Below, piece after piece: positions 55,617-57,167 of a stretch of 57,167 nt of DNA (its first letter is position 1; every line of letters starts with the position of its first letter). The stretch is from Betaproteobacteria bacterium. Its GTDB lineage: Bacteria; Pseudomonadota; Gammaproteobacteria; Burkholderiales; SG8-41. The notes below the pieces were generated by a model that saw nothing but the letters and a program-made list of their open reading frames with translations, ran no database searches and was not told the origin of the DNA. A program made the position numbers and the translations under genes. The DNA lies in NCBI GenBank assembly GCA_021732605.1, contig JAKFUS010000016.1, positions 1-57,167 on the forward strand, written 5' to 3'.

Positions 55617-55643
55617 CAGAGGGGCCGTGATCCGGCCCCTCTT
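55617..55643 (+). terminator. Intrinsic terminator between the unknown gene and groES
   Basis: AGAGGGGCCG (55618-55627), loop TGATC, CGGCCCCTCT (55633-55642), then TTGCTTTCT: ten perfect pairs with a weak T-rich tail. It isolates groESL from the gene before it. Confidence 0.8.
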
Positions 55644-55695
55644 GCTTTCTGGCGGTACATCTCTATCATTAGCACTCGCTTGAGCCGAGTGCTAA
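55642..55695 (+). promoter_or_regulatory. groESL promoter and CIRCE operator
   Basis: A CIRCE element with perfect arms, TTAGCACTC-N9-GAGTGCTAA, lies at 55669-55695. HrcA binds it to repress groESL until heat shock. Just upstream are TTGCTT (55642-55647) and TATCAT (55664-55669) with a 16-base spacer, placing the operator from the -10 box across the start site. The -35 overlaps the tail of the preceding terminator. Confidence 0.88.
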
Positions 55696-55784
55696 CAATA
55701 TCGGTTCGCGGTTTATCAGGGGTTACCTAGCGGTTACCTCTGTTAGTTACCTGTTTACCAACCGATCCTTGAGGAGATGTACCC

Positions 55785-57167
<1,383 letters not shown>

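Overview
The window reads as a stretch of chromosome from a GC-rich, Gram-negative betaproteobacterium. The main support is gene order: rubA // thiD-thiE-hemL, rsmA-pdxA-surA-lptD // amgK-murU-pepP-ubiH, dusB-fis-purH-purD-hemF, recG..ubiC-ubiA-ubiD and CIRCE-groES-groEL. Ubiquinone genes, LptD/SurA outer-membrane assembly and Fis agree with this. The genus cannot be named from the sequence alone.

Layout. 1-1.84 kb is accessory: an ankyrin-repeat gene ending directly in an integron attC-like site, then an antitoxin/ParE-type toxin pair whose toxin carries an in-frame stop, and a small DUF3565-like protein. 1.8-8.1 kb holds an SDR, a phosphonatase-like HAD, an exported unknown, RluF, HemL and ThiE/ThiD. 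At 8.22-8.49 kb a 266-bp, highly structured inverted-repeat element sits in front of rubredoxin. 8.5-24.4 kb is housekeeping: glyoxalase, 16S rRNA methylation, pyridoxal, outer-membrane biogenesis, MurNAc salvage, ubiquinone, tRNA dihydrouridine, Fis, purines and haem. 24.4-33 kb on the minus strand is a branched-chain amino-acid ABC transporter set (livK, hairpin, livHMGF). It runs without a gap into a membrane histidine kinase and a Ser/Thr kinase with two receiver domains, so transport and phospho-signalling genes appear to form one operon. 33.2-38.3 kb carries cytochrome c, a receiver-like/double-DEP protein, ilvD, lgt and a SapC-family gene.

38.37-41.23 kb is a tRNA-Ala(CGC) occupied by a 2.8-kb relic integrative element. 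It has 64-bp flanking direct repeats, three 11-bp putative arm-type integrase sites placed symmetrically, a C-terminally truncated integrase, a serine-recombinase fragment fused to a type III restriction-subunit fragment, and an AT-rich block with operator-like palindromes. The tRNA's presumed original terminator now lies at the far end of the element and a different hairpin follows the intact tRNA.

41.4-57.2 kb returns to core genes: ada, a GDT1-type Mn transporter, two coupled acyl-CoA dehydrogenases, recG, a repeat-rich intergenic block, ubiC-ubiA-ubiD, an unknown membrane protein, dacB-bioA, an unknown gene, and the CIRCE-controlled groESL operon, with groEL cut by the window end.

Most likely to be new: the 266-bp structured element with attC-like ends, the liv-kinase operon, the receiver/double-DEP protein, and the palindrome array inside the relic island. 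All assignments come from reading motifs and gene order; no database search was run.
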